Of a stretch of DNA of 64,000 bases, positions 38,179 through 52,000 are shown one piece after another. A program made the translations under genes and the position numbers. The DNA is from Vespula vulgaris (lineage: Eukaryota; Arthropoda; Insecta; Hymenoptera; Vespidae). The stretch's first letter is position 1. Every line of letters begins with the position of its first letter. The stretch covers positions 4,675,001-4,739,000 of the forward strand of contig NC_066589.1 of the NCBI RefSeq assembly GCF_905475345.1. The letters are read 5' to 3'. The notes beneath the pieces are model-generated. The model saw only the letters and a program-made list of their open reading frames with translations. It searched no databases and was not told the origin of the DNA.

Positions 38179-39221
38179 AAGAGAGATAAAAAATTCATAA
38201 ACAATTCTATCTTCAAGAATTGATTCTGAGATCTGCAGCAATTAAATATATTTGATAATAATAGAACTTGAAATAACATTTACCATTACCCGAACGTACT
38301 ACGTTATTTTCCTATTTTCACGAATGACCTTTGATCAAATACAATCTCATTTATAATATCATTTAAAAATTTGATATTTTGATTCTAATAATAAACTTAT
38401 GAAAGCATTATATCCATGCAAAAAAGAAATTTTAAAAAATCTTTGCAAATGTTTCGAATGTTTTTCTTAATATAAGCATCCTAAAATTCCTAAAATCATA
38501 TAGCGGGATTGTCCTGTTTGCGTAAACTATCATCTGACTAATGCTATTTATTACGAAATATTATCACGAATATGATCATGGAATAACCCAGAAGAACAGT
38601 ATGTCAATGTATGCACAAAGTGCATACATATTAATAAACGAAATAAAAATATCGTTTGTGTAATTTAATCTACTTACTCGATTCTATTCGGAAGAAATAT
38701 TAATGATGTCAATTTAAAGAGAACTTTGATAGAAATTATCCAATGGAGAGTTAGAAACGAATTGTGCATAATGCGACGATTACAATAGAAGCAAGTAGGC
38801 TAAAGTAATGGTACATATATATGCAGACATATTAGATTCTTACATCGCAGAGTAAAAAACAAACGCAAAAAATCCTTACTGAATTTCAATAATCTTACAA
38901 AAAAAATGATATTACTTACTGTTCATCCTTGGTAATTTAAGAAACTATCGATTACGGACGACAATTAATTTTATTTAATTAAGTAACAGAAATAAAAAAA
39001 AAAGCTACTGAATTACGAGTATATTTTTTTTCTTTTTTTTTTATTTTTTTTTTTATTTTTTTTTATTTTTTCTTCTATCAAACTTATCACCTTTGAATTA
39101 TTCTTCACCGATATGTACGTATAATCTATATGAGAAGTAACGTAAAAAGAAACCTACTCGACGCAAGTTTTCTTACATAAAGCATATATACATAACGCGA
39201 TAATAGACATATGAGACACAT

Positions 39222-39237
39222 GTCGGGAATTCCCGAC
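39222..39237. promoter_or_regulatory. Palindromic kappaB-like site
   Basis: GTCGGGAATTCCCGAC is a perfect palindrome whose core GGGAATTCCC fits the NF-kappaB consensus GGGRNYYYCC. It lies 1.6 kb upstream of the Mvl start. GATA motifs occur 190-260 bp away: AGATAAG at 39423, CTTATCT at 39434 and AGATAAGC at 39475. Function is inferred. Confidence 0.4.
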
Positions 39238-40652
39238 GGTGAATGATTTCTTTCCTCCTACGCTTTCTATTTTATCATGTACATCCTTTTACATCATTTA
39301 ACAATAAGTTAAAAAAGATATTTGTAAGACAATCGATTATATAATTGAATTCTATTCATAACTGTAGCGAAATATATACTCTATATTTTGTTAATAAATT
39401 ATAGATTAAACTGTGTTTGCACAGATAAGCACACTTATCTCTAAGTAATATATTAAGTATCATAAGATATCATAAGATAAGCTTTTTATATACATTAGGT
39501 ATAATTAATTTTTAATTATTTAAGTACTTCTTGTAATTATTATTTATAATAAGGAGACAAAGAAGAGACAAGAAAAAACAATATAATATTTATCAGTCAA
39601 TACCCTTATCATTATAGATATTTAGATAATGCTGTTTCTTATCTCTGACGTTATAATCTATTTAATCGATAAATCTTATGTTATTCGATATCTATAACCA
39701 TCATTAATTAATATATTAATATATGTTTATAACATAATTTAGTATTATTTCGGTAACGTTTAAAAACGATCTATGATCATGATAAAATTTATGAATATTA
39801 CAAAGCTTCGGAATTATATTTGATAAAATATCAATTAAAAATATCATAAAATATTTTCTGAGTTTCTTTATACAATACTATTATTTTTTACTTTTTACTA
39901 TTACTTTTTAGAATACTATTTACTTGAGAATTTTATATTTCTATAGTTATGGTATAATAATGGGAAAAATTTATATAAATACAAAGTTTTGTTTATTAGA
40001 TATTGAAGAGAAAATAAGAACCATATCTTTTCCTTGATAATTTATCGCTTGTTGATATTATTTCTGTATAATTCTTTGGAATATTTTTATACATCTACTT
40101 CAGAGCGATAAAAAAATATTATGATATACTTGTATACTTTATTATTTCAATTCATTAATTTTATATCTAATCTGATTAGTATGAAACGTGCCTCGCAGCA
40201 TAGATACATTGTGGATAACAATTAAAGACTTTATCTTAAGCATTTACGTGATAGATTAACTTGATCTTTACGAAGGACAAAAGGTTTTGAGTTTAAACTA
40301 CATATAAGAAAAGTGCAATAGTTAAATAAATGTAATAAATAAGGAAATATTACTTTACAAATCTGAAATCTTTGCCGAATGTATTTCAAATGTGGCCGCG
40401 ATTTATATTAAATCTATAATGGCGTCAATTTATGAGCATAAAAAGATCGTGATAAGATTTTAGCTACTTGAAATTTATCAAATTCGAAATGATATCTAGG
40501 CGAAAACAATGAATATTGCTAAGTTCTAGTATAGATATAAATGTAAAGTTAAAAAAAAATTGATAATTTAATTATAATGTAATGGCTTAAAATAACTATA
40601 TTGTTGCATTTTCGTTATGTTAAAGTGGCACCACTGTTATTTTGTATTATAT

Positions 40653-40653
40653 A

Positions 40654-40688
<35 letters not shown>

Positions 40689-40691
40689 ATT
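40653..40691. repeat. (TC)n microsatellite
   Basis: A run of CT dinucleotides with one TTT interruption. No gene is attached to it. Confidence 0.9.
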
Positions 40692-42419
40692 CAAATCAGG
40701 AAATATAAAAAACATAATCAAATTCTCCAAGAGATCACAGCAAAATTAAAATATATTTTGTAGTAGAACATTATTTAACTTGTCGAGTAAAAAATATAAT
40801 TGTAGTAGAGTGCTGTTTTATCATTGGAGTAGATAATTGTCGGTAATAGTAGAGCGCTGTTTAATAGTTTTCAATCATAAATGCATTTTGTCTGGTATGA
40901 TAAAGTTCAAAACAAAATCCTATTTATTAATGTCGTAGTAAACTTTTATGATCATTTAGCGAAAATGAAAAAAAAAACGTTTATTTTTTCCTATAAAACT
41001 AATATTTCCCTATGTATTATATTACTCGGTACGTATTGTTTTTACTTGTTTATTACAACATGTTTTACCGACGTTTTGTCAATTCCTATATTACCAACTT
41101 GTCGGTACATAGTACTGTTAAAAAAAAAATAATTTATACATACATATTTAATACTTCAATTCAGTGATCTATGTATGATTAATCAATAATTAATAGTTTT
41201 CGAAATAAATTATTCAGATATAATTTCTCCGATCGTTTGAAAAAAAAGAACGAATTGCAGAAATAAACGATATAAATGAACATTCCAATTCGACGATTTT
41301 ATTAAACGACGAATCAACGAGTTCGTTGTAAATCAGAGTTGAGCAGCTGGCCAACGGGCCACATGTAACTCGTGATCCTACTTGTCTGTTCCGATAAGAT
41401 TGAAAAAGATTCCTTTTTATTTGATACTGCCATGTCTGCACAGCGTTTGTTTTTATCTATTTATAGCTATTCGGTTGAAGAAGTAACTAGTTGACTTACA
41501 TAAATAATAAAGGAACAAATTGATTGATGGTAGGAACAATATGGCCTGCGGTGGAGAAATTAGCCATTTCTATCGTAAATTAATTTTGTTATTCTTCACG
41601 AAATCAACGTCTTTCCATTTTTACCTCTATTGCATACCAAAGCTATATACGTAATCTTTCTTTATTCCACATTCAATCAACGTTCCTGTCCCCGCAATAT
41701 TGTTTGAAATATTGGTCCTCGTACGTTCTTGGTATCTGCGATACGATACAAAAGAAAATCCATGTCCCATAATACGAAAGAGAAAAAGAATGAGTCGAAT
41801 GTTTCTAACCTATCGAAACTTATCAGATATCGGATTTCAAGTAACCAATATTGTTTTTTTCGATGAGTCTGGTTCTTTTAATGAAGTTCTTTCTCGAAAT
41901 CCATAAGGGAACTTTTTAACGACGTATACAGGACTAGTTCTGGTAAGGGTGCAGTGCATGCATGTACGTAGGCGATCAAATCCCTAGAACGGCCGATAGT
42001 GTACTTTAAAGAATGAAATTAAAATAAATATATCAAATATTTATATGAATTTTATTTACCTCTGTCAACTATATGGAACTTTCATAAAAATATACCAGTA
42101 GACTTATATAAAAGAAATTAAAACAATAAAAGTAAAGTAAAACAAAAAAAATAAAGTTGAAAATTTAAAATAATGCTACTTGCGGTCCGATCCGCATTAA
42201 TAGAGGCGGTCAAATATCTCTAGTACACAGGCAGCTAACAGCACAATCGGCCTTGGGTGTGGTACAAGCAGAGCCACACGAGTTTTGAATTTCGGGTAAT
42301 GTAAGAATCATTGGAAAGGAATTTCTGAGGTTACAAGATAAGGAAGTGTGAATCAGCCGTTCGATCAAAGTGACCATAGTGCGACGACGAATTTTACAAA
42401 GGATAGAATATTTTCCAAC

Positions 42420-42473
42420 TTAGTGTTAACATTGGTCTAAATTCTTTTTTAAATATACATTTTTGGCTCACCG
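42420..42473 (+). promoter_or_regulatory. Probable noncoding leader exon end of the zyxin-like gene
   Basis: A consensus donor (CACCGG|GTAAGTT) follows 42473 and an acceptor ATTATAG lies five bases before the ATG at 42992, so a 5' UTR intron of about 0.5 kb is likely. The left boundary is arbitrary. Confidence 0.4.
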
Positions 42474-42818
42474 GGTAAGTTGACATTTTTCTTCAGTGGT
42501 ACAAGCTCCATGGTGGTATGATCCCACTTGGAATATACTTTTAGCAGATAAACCTAAAGTAGTATTAAAGATAATTTTCTCTGATAAGAGATTCAATACC
42601 ATACAAGTCGAAATATTACGCTTGTCAAATCGACTACTTATAAAAATTTGATGTCTTATATCTGAAAGGTCAGCTGCTTTTTTTGTAACAATGTAAAAAC
42701 ATACTAGAGATAGTTATTAATTATATTACTAAGTATAATATTTTCCTAATTATTTGGATACATTTTTTAGTGGCCAAACAGTTTTATAGAAAGATCTAAT
42801 TTTTGTACATTCTCTTTC

Positions 42819-42873
42819 TGTGTGTGTGTGTGTGTGTGCGTGCGCGTGTGTGCGCGCACGCGTGCATGTGTAC
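42819..42873. repeat. Alternating purine-pyrimidine tract (TG/CG)
   Basis: About 55 bp of uninterrupted alternation, first TG repeats and then CG/CA-rich, in the 5' UTR intron 120 bp upstream of the zyxin-like ATG. Such tracts can adopt Z-DNA. Confidence 0.85.
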
Positions 42874-42991
42874 TATAAAAATCATTCATTTCAATATATG
42901 ACATCAAGTAATTTTCTTTCTTTACTAGTTTATTTTTTTTCACAATATATATATATAATGTTTGTCTACTTTATTCTACTATTATAGAAAA

Positions 42992-45043
42992 ATGTCTAAT
43001 GTTAATAATTTGGAGCAACATATTGCAAACTTGCAAATCAATCATGGCGATAATACAATCAAAATGGTTAAATCTGGAAAGAAAGTTGGTCCTGCTGTAC
43101 CACCAAAACCAAAAAAATGTCAACCTCAGGTCAGTATAATATTTTTTTATCATAGGAGATGATATGATATTAATATATGGTTATTTATATGCCTTCTTGA
43201 CTTGGAACAACCAATGGTAAAACATCATAATCTATGATGTTATATTTACATATTTATAATTAATATGATTTTCTTACAAATTGCCATTAATGTTTTTTGA
43301 TAGATACCACAAAGTTATTCAATAAAGGCAGCACCAACACCATCATATAGCACTGTACTCAATAATGCTGGAACAAATGAAAAATCTACAAACCTATATA
43401 TGAATTCACCTTCTCCATATGTATCAATGAATATGGAAAAAAATGATTTTAATATACCAACATTGACTAATGGAAAAGAGACTGTGAAACTATATCAAAA
43501 TAATGAAAATTTCTATGTACATCAAACAAAAGAGAAGTTTGAACCTAAATATGGATATGATGAGAAAAATTATTATTCAAATGTTGGAAATTTACCAGCT
43601 CCTCAAGTGCCAGTAGAAGATAGAGCTACAAATAGTGCAGTATATAGTAATGTTGAATCTCCAGCACCTATTTCTGTTCCTGTACCAAAAAAAACAGAAA
43701 AAGATATCATTTACAGTAATATACAATGGAACCCAAAATCAGAGAATACTTACAGTAATCTTCCACCTACTCATACCAGTGGTAAAATTAATAATATATA
43801 TTTAGTTTTTAATGAAAAGTATACAATTGTTTAATGTTTTTTATTTTCCTTTTTTTTTTTGTTTTTTTAGACGACTTACCCCCACCTCCTGAGCCTTCAG
43901 AATACGTTGCTTGCATTCCAGGAAATTCATTTCCTCCACCTCCTGAAGAATTGCCACCACCACCTAGTCCTGTCTCTTCCAGTTATAGCGAATTAAGACG
44001 TGCAACTTATCAAACTGATTTTCCTGCTGGAAATTATCCAAATGACATTTATGGTCCAAGTTCTCAATCTAGCTCAACATATGAGTCTATATACGAACCT
44101 ATTAATCCTAGACCACCATCTCAACTATCTTGTAATTATTCAATGTATTCTGGATATGGATCTGCTACTTCAACTCAACCACAAGGCAAAGTATCTCCTG
44201 TGAAAGAAGTAAGTTTAGAAACTAATAGCGTTTTTTTATACTATTACACATACTTGACGTTGCTTTTAAGTAAACAATTAATGTATGTTTCTAGGTTGAT
44301 GTTCTAACTGATTTGTTAGTTCAAGGAATGTCAGATAATAGCGAAGAAAGTGATATATATGGTATTTGTGCACAATGTGGATGTAAAGTCGAAGGAGAGG
44401 GTACAGGTTGTTCTGCAATGGATAAAGTCTTTCATATAAATTGTTTCTGTTGTTATGTCTGTAAAGTCAACCTACAGGGTAAACCTTTCTATTCATTGGA
44501 AGGTAAACCATATTGTGAAGAAGATTATTTAAACACTTTAGAAAAGTGTTGTGTATGTACTAGGCCAATACTTGATAGAATATTAAGAGCTACTGGGAAA
44601 CCTTATCATCCGTCTTGCTTCACATGTGTAGTTTGTGGGCAAAGTTTAGATGGTATACCTTTTACAGTAGATGCTACAAATCAGATACATTGTATTCAAT
44701 GTTTCCACAAGTAAGTTAACTACAAGCATAAATAAACCTTTTCTTTTTTATCTTGTTACAATGTTATTAAAGGTAAAAAATTTTTTACAGAAAATTTGCA
44801 CCTCGTTGTTGTGTGTGTAAATTACCCATCATGCCTGAACCTGGCCAAGATGAAACGGTACGCGTTGTTGCTCTGGATCGCAGTTTTCATATTCAATGTT
44901 ACAAATGTGAAGATTGTGGTTTAGTATTATCTTCTGATTCAGAAGGTCGTGGCTGTTATCCTTTAGATGATCATGTGTTATGTAAAAGTTGTAATGCAAG
45001 TCGCGTACAAGCATTAACATCTCATATGACTACAGAATTATAA
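42992..45043 (+). CDS. Zyx: Zyxin/LPP/TRIP6-family LIM protein
   Basis: A focal-adhesion and actin-stress-fibre scaffold that recruits Ena/VASP and, in flies, feeds into Hippo signalling. Five coding exons: 42992-43129, 43304-43781, 43871-44208, 44295-44710, 44791-45043; phases agree, 540 residues. The N-terminal half is disordered and has an FPPPP Ena/VASP-binding motif at 226-230 plus further PPPP runs, and six Tyr-x-Asn motifs (Y78, Y110, Y137, Y160, Y183, Y196). A leucine-rich helix LTDLLVQGM (322-330) precedes three C-terminal LIM domains starting at about 343, 403 and 463, each with the CxxC zinc ligands. The C-terminus reads [15 protein letters not shown], as in fly Zyx. A family-level call is firm; orthology to zyxin rather than LPP is moot, since insects have one gene. 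Confidence 0.95.
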
Positions 45044-45189
45044 ATTTTACTGAAATTTGATTCCATGATTAGATTTTCATATTCATATATCATACGTTTG
45101 ATTAATACTTCAAACATTTTTAAATGCTATTTCTATCTATTGTTTAAAGAAATCAGAATTAAATTTAGAACTTACTTATTCCATAGCAA

Positions 45190-45224
<35 letters not shown>

Positions 45225-46080
45225 TATATATATATACACATAGTCACGTTGATATTAGCATTTCGTAAATAATTTTACATTTTGTGACTGAAACAATATA
45301 TAACGTAATAAATTTGTATTATTTACAAATGTTAAGACTATATTGATAAAAATATTCTTATCACACTGCCGATTTTAAAACTTTACATATGACTATTGTA
45401 ATTGCAAGTAACAAACGTATTATTAAAAAAATATGTAATAAATAATATTAAAGAAATATTATCTATCAGCTATTTATAAAAAGCTTCTTTTATGGGGCAC
45501 TTGTTTCGACATTAAAATAAGAGGCCGTGCCATTTATAAAGTTCCATTATTAGAGAAAAGATGTTCGTAAATATACTAGACATTGTGATCTATTTGTAAG
45601 TTACTAGCTTGTTTTATTACTTCGAATGTTTTATACGAAATAATGATGTACGAAAATGTTTGATTTAATTATTTTATGATTTTCATATATTTCATATTGT
45701 AAAAGAAAAAAAAAAAAAAATACATTTTATTTATAAAAATGCATAGTCTACTCGATTTACCTTTTTTAAAAAATAGTATTTAAATATTTGAAGAAAAGAA
45801 ATTCTATATATTATAAAATCTTATATGCATTAGTTATATATTATTAAATAAACGTGGGAAGAAAGACCGGTTAAAAAAATACCATTTATATTAGAGCATT
45901 GTATATTTTACGTTTTCGATGAGATTATATTATTCTTTATTTGCAGGAGAAATTTACAATTACTTGAGTCTATTTTGTCCTTACTAGTTTTCTCCAGCTA
46001 TGTATTCATGCACAGATGACTTTATTAATATATACTAATATTTTGTTTTAAATATATGCATTTCTTATATGTAATATATT

Positions 46081-46179
46081 TTATTATTATAATTATTATT
46101 ATTATTTATTATTATTATTATTATTATTTATTATTATTTATTTATTATAATTATTATTTTATTATTATAATAATTATTA

Positions 46180-46222
<43 letters not shown>

Positions 46223-46253
46223 ATTATTATTATTATTATTATTATTATTATAG
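46081..46253. repeat. (TTA)n microsatellite
   Basis: About 170 bp of TTA units with TTTA and ATAA interruptions. Confidence 0.95.
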
Positions 46254-48556
46254 AGTCCTTAAATTTTACAGAATTTTTTGATACAACCTATATGTCATTT
46301 TGTGTATAATTTATGTTATATTAATACATAAATTTCTTCCTCACAGAGTATACTTTTATGAGTTATGGAATGCAACATTAACAATGTAACACCAAAATAT
46401 AAGTTGAAAGTATTGAATGTATATTGCAAAAACTTGGACATTTATTCAGTAAATTTCAAAATATTCGTTTAATTTTTGAAATTGTTTACAATTAAAGCAA
46501 TTATCAAATTTTTCAAAAGTAATTGGAAAATCTAACTTATAAATACAAATAATATAAATTTAGGCCATGAAAAAATTGCTATACAAAAAATTCATGTAAA
46601 TAATTGTTTGCTGTGATAGGCCACTTATTAATATTTTTAAATATTTAAGTTTACAATAGAAAAGAAACAAAAAATATATATACAGGAAAAAACTTGGCAA
46701 TTTTGAAATAACTTGTCTTTAACTTAAACAAAGATATAATATGTAGCATTCCACAGCTCTAAATGCATACTTCACATGTTTCATATAATACATTTATACT
46801 CTTGTAATTTACTACATATTGTACTAGCATATAGCTTAGACTCTTTTTGTTTATTATATACTTTATGAAGTATATATTATCCTTTATTTCACATCAGTAC
46901 TATTCTACGTCAAATTTTAGTACATAGATTCTTCTAAACAATAATCAAATTATAATTTTCGTTATTTCTTATCAGTACCAAACTCAACATAGAATTGCAC
47001 TTTACATACCATTTTCATATAGATATATATATATATAATGTATATATATAATATGTATGTATATATATATATATATATATATATTTATGAAATATGCGTG
47101 TGTGTGAATCGACACACTAGCACACGAATGCTTACATACAAATCTGTACTTGCACACAGTAGTCACAGCCACCTGTCCAAATTCGCGCACACGCACACTT
47201 AAGATACGCATTTGTCGCACTTATTTTAAATACCTTCGGTATGTTATAATATTTTTTTGTATATATATATATATGCATATGTATATTGCTGGGATATCTT
47301 CTGTGTATTATACATAGAAATAGGTGCCGAAATGTGCTGCTCTTTTTCTAGAATCATTCGTATGACCGTCAGGGGTCCTACAATTTGGCTGTTGCATTTT
47401 AGTATGTTTTTCTTGTTTCTTTTTCATTTTTTTTAATGTTCTCTAATACCAACCTAACAGCATACTTTCGCACTTCCAAATTCGCTGAGCGTTGTTGGAC
47501 TTTACAGCCCATAAATCAATAAATAAATAGAGGAACAACAATCTTCAAACATCTTTTTTTTCTTATAACAACATTAGAGGCTCTTGGAACGTAACGCAAC
47601 AAATGTTCAACAATACAATTACGAAAACAAATAGAAGGCACTCTTGCTTTTTAATAAATTAATTTCTTTGTAACGACTCACAAGTTCTACATACTCTAGG
47701 CCTTGATGTGTCATCTAAATACAGTCTGATGTCTTTTAACTTTTCCTCTACGTGCCGCGATATCTCTATATCATCACAGCGTACGAACCTTCGGTGTAAC
47801 ATTTCCTGTTCACATTTTTAAATAGATAATAATAGCTATAATATGCGAGATATGAGATAACAAATTTCTCATTATAGATAAAAGAAATTTACGTTCATAA
47901 CAATTAGGTAGAATATTATTTAACTTTTTATATTATAATAATTTAATTATTGTTATTTGCTTGGAAGCTCACAGCCGACACATTTTTTTAATTCATTATT
48001 TTTTTTAGTATTTTATCTTATTCGTTGGGCACAGGGCATTTCACTTTAATATTTTTTAACTGCTAAATATACGATGTTTGCGCGGAAATTTACCGAAAAA
48101 AAATTAACGAATTTGTGTCCGCTCTATTTTAAAAGGCGTGAGAACATTCACGGTCACTCTAATTAAACTATAAGTACGATACCACTTCAGGTAGAAAAAG
48201 AAACACAGATGTGGCAGTGCCTTGAGCAACCGTTGTGAAATGAATTCTATTTGCCTCCCTATTACCCCTCTGTTTTTTCTTTTTGAACACATGACAAATC
48301 GCTCATCTTTGTACGATAACAAGGTTAATTGTTTCTATCTTTTTTTGCTTATCCATCTAACTACTCTAGCCATGCTCGTGAGATTCATGTTTGTCGAGCC
48401 TATCACGCATAACGTCAAATACTGCATAATATGGATGTAAATGATGAATTATATCAGTATCTATTAAGATATAATGTTTATATCGTTAATATTTGACTCT
48501 TTTAAAAGATAATTTATAACTGACTTTGAGTTTAATGCTAATTATATCTGTCATCT

Positions 48557-48800
48557 TCAATATATATATATATATATATATATTATATTAAATGTTATAT
48601 ATACATAGATGTACATGCATGTATGCATGCATATAAATACATTTATGTATATATTTACATATTATATATCGTGTATATGTGTTTCATACTAATAATAATT
48701 TTGTATGTTTATCTGTGTATCTATGTATTGAATGCTTCTATATGCGTGTGTATGTATGTATATATGTATGTACGTATATATATATATATGTATGTATATG
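48557..48800. repeat. Compound TA/TG/GTAT-rich low-complexity tract
   Basis: Several TA, TATG and TGTA runs lie close together. The Tyr/Ile/Met-rich open frames across it are spurious. Confidence 0.8.
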
Positions 48801-49073
48801 TATTGTATTATATTGTTTTGTTTTTTTAATATGTATGCACACATATCCACACGCGCTCGCTCGCTTAATAATTTAATAAAGTTTTTATTTTATATATGAA
48901 GAATTTAATTTACAGTTTGAATGTCTACTTTTTGGATTTAGGACTGAGATCACAAGAGAAATTGTATAACAATGCATACTCATGCAGTATCATGCAAATT
49001 TTTTTTTGGCCGACATTCAGATCATATGATTTCAAATGAATAAGAAAGCAAACATAGATGTGAAAGAAAGTTT

Positions 49074-52000
49074 TTAGAGGGTCAGAGCTTGTATCTGATG
49101 GCATGTATCGCTCAACTGATTCTGATCCCCTGTAGAATGAGCTGGATGCGTTTGGGGTGTGCCTGGTGGTGTAATAGGCATTCTACCAACAGCAGGAGGA
49201 GCATCGCCTGCGCCTCCCAAGCTATCTTCGGATACTTTACCACTTGATTGCATTATACTATTCACCTTATATTTGCTTTGCCGCAACATAGTTTGCGAAT
49301 TAGCACTCGAATATTTCTCAGTTGTCTTCCTATTTGTAGTCAATGTTGGAGCTACTGTATACCGACGTTGGCCAGATTGTTGCTGCTGTTGTTGCTGCTG
49401 GTGCTGAGATGGCAGGGAGGGTTGATAACGGTTTTGAGCCGGCGGATAATACGGGACCTGAGGGGTGGGTGGTGATAAAGTTGGAAGGGGTCGAGTCATG
49501 GGGGAGTATGGTGCTGGCGGTGGACTCGCCGGCTTATCTGAACTTGTTGAATCTGTAGTTTGCAAACCCTGTGAAGAGTTGGTACTATCTATTTGACTCA
49601 TAGTAGAAGATTCATTGCTTTGACTGCTACTATTCAAATTGTCAAATTGATTAGCAGATACAGAACCTGTGGTTCTATAATTATTCGATGCATTCCTCCT
49701 ACCTGAGGTATAGTTCGTTGATTTATATCCGATTGTGTTGTCAAAATATTGATCTGTATTATAGTTCGTATTTTTACGTCCATTCGCGTAGTCGAAGTTT
49801 TGATTTATATTCATATTTCCAATCTTCTGTGAACTATTACTAGATGGATTGTATGTTTGATTATTAAAATTAACATTGGATCCAAAATTACCAGGCTTGC
49901 TTAAATTTTGACTCGAAGTGTAATTTCCAGATTTTTGTGTCAAAAAACAAGCCGGAGAGCCCACATTGGAAACAGCAGTTCGTTTGCTATATTGAACTGG
50001 TAATCGAGAAGATGTCATAGCAATGGTTGCATATTTATGAGTTCCATCTACATTAGTATACTTATGTGGCAATGAATTTCCTACACTTTGAGTTTTACTA
50101 AAAGTGTTTGGATTGATTACCGCTATGTGATTTTGAGATTTAACATAATTGCTTTGAGTTATTGTTATACTTGATTTGGTATAATCTCTGGAATTGAGAT
50201 GTGTTTTAGTACTTGACTCAAATTGTGAAATTGATGGAGGTGTTGGTAAAAGACTGGCACCACCAGAAGTATTGTGAAATTGTGGTGGATGTGTATGAGG
50301 AATGTAAACAGGATGATAAACTATAGCTCTACAATGCATTTGATTTGCACTGCAATCGTCTACTTCATTTAAACATGTTTGTGAGTTATGTAAATTAGTA
50401 GTATGTATCGCGATTGGATGGTAATTGGTGTAACGACTGGACATAGGAAATTTTAGAGGCATTAAGGATACCAGAGGCGTAGCTGATCCTGAAGCAGCTT
50501 GTGATTCACCATGTGGTTGCTCCGAGTGGCTTGATGTCGAACGTGAATCCTATGATTTATTTTAACAAATAGTAGGAATACTGCTTAGAATGAATATTTT
50601 ATGATCTAAACACTCTTGTTGTAGAAGAATATTAATTAAATGATAGAAAATTTCTCGTATTTCGATATTTCTTGATGAAATTCCATAGAAAGATCATTAA
50701 CGTGATTCAATGAGTAAAATCTTATCTATTAAATAAGAGAATTACTAAAAATCTATATGAAAATACTTAATCAGGGATACATACACGCAATTGAAATGTT
50801 GACTTACCTCTTGCGGAGCAGTTTGATTGTCTGATGTAGTAGTTTGTTGACACGAAGTATCAGGGGGGTATATAAGTAATTGATGATCAGACAATCCAAT
50901 AGGTGCATGAGCAGGAGGTGGTGGAGGTGGCCCAGCTGCAAAAGAGTAATAAAGATGATCCATTTGTGGCGGAGGAGGTCCTGTGGGCACTGGTGGATGA
51001 TGATGTGGTGGTGGTGCAGCAGGAGCATAAAAGTGTGCAGGAGGTGGTGGATGAAGAGACGGGAGCGTTGGCGGTGGACCCGTTGCTGGACTATTTGCTC
51101 CTGTACCATTATTGCCGCTGTTATTATTATTGCCACCACTACTTGTGTTGCTTTGCGAACTGCTGGTAGTAAATAGGTATGGTGAAGCTCCAGCAGCAGC
51201 TGCTCCTGCGTAATATGGTTCGTACTAAACAAACAAAATATCCTAGGCTTAGTTATTTATGTTTTTTAAAGATTATAACTTACGAAAGAAATAATAAAAC
51301 AAACTTCTTATATGAAGCAAATATACAATATAATGAGATATTGCATAAAATTTACAGCTTTTAGAAGATCTTCTTAAATCTGCATATCATTTTGTACATC
51401 ATTGCTAGGTGAATTAAGAAGCTATATGAAAGTAGAATAAGGAAAGTAAATACATAAATGAATGTGTATCAGATGAAAAGAATAATAAGTATAAGCCATA
51501 AACACATTTAATAGTTACGAATATTCACTATTGTTAAAAATATCATATGTATATATGTATTCAGAGTACGTACTTATATCTTAGAATTTAAAAATTTTAA
51601 AATTATAATTCAATGAAGTATTTGATATACTAAATTGAACTATTGAAAATAAACATATAGAGCATTTTCATGAAGTTCATGATACATTATTAATCTTCAA
51701 GTATGCAATGCCATGAATTTACACTTCAATAAATATGTTATTTTTTATGACTAAAATTCTTGCCATATAAGGTAGCTATAAGTACAGCAAAGCAAGTAAT
51801 ATATTTACATATTTTTTGATTTGCTTTATATAAACATCACTCAAAGAATATATCATTTTATTTACTAAATGTACATATGTACATATGTACATTTTTTATA
51901 TCCTCGTATTTTTTTAATAATTAATTATTTCTTTTACAAATGAGATCTAATGAAATGGTAATGGAAAACAAACAGTATAATGAAAGTAATTTCCCAATTA

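Larger units (their letters stand above)
37647..42419. other. Long spacer upstream of Mvl and zyxin-like gene (head-to-head)
   Basis: No coding exon was found in nearly 5 kb. It holds a 22-bp perfect palindrome (38157-38178), a kappaB-like palindrome (39222-39237) near GATA sites, poly-T tracts (39028-39075), a (TC)n run (40653-40691), and two diverged copies of a GGCGATCAAAT...CTAG-type stretch (about 41970 and 42205) that may belong to upstream leader exons of the zyxin-like gene. Confidence 0.5.
45044..49073. other. Convergent spacer, zyxin-like 3' UTR and boule 3' UTR
   Basis: Very AT-rich, with a TA/CA run (45190-45242), a (TTA)n array (46081-46253), TA runs (47025-47085 and 47261-47285) and a TA/TG-rich tract (48557-48800). 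Open frames inside are repeat artefacts. No exon was identified; the right part probably contains the long 3' UTR of the minus-strand boule gene. Confidence 0.5.

Noticed and set aside
49159..49558. Plus-strand open frames across the boule last exon
   Set aside because: Antisense shadows of the repetitive minus-strand coding sequence (poly-Cys/Leu opposite poly-Gln).
50880..51176. Trp/Arg-rich plus-strand frames
   Set aside because: Antisense of the Pro/His-rich boule exon.
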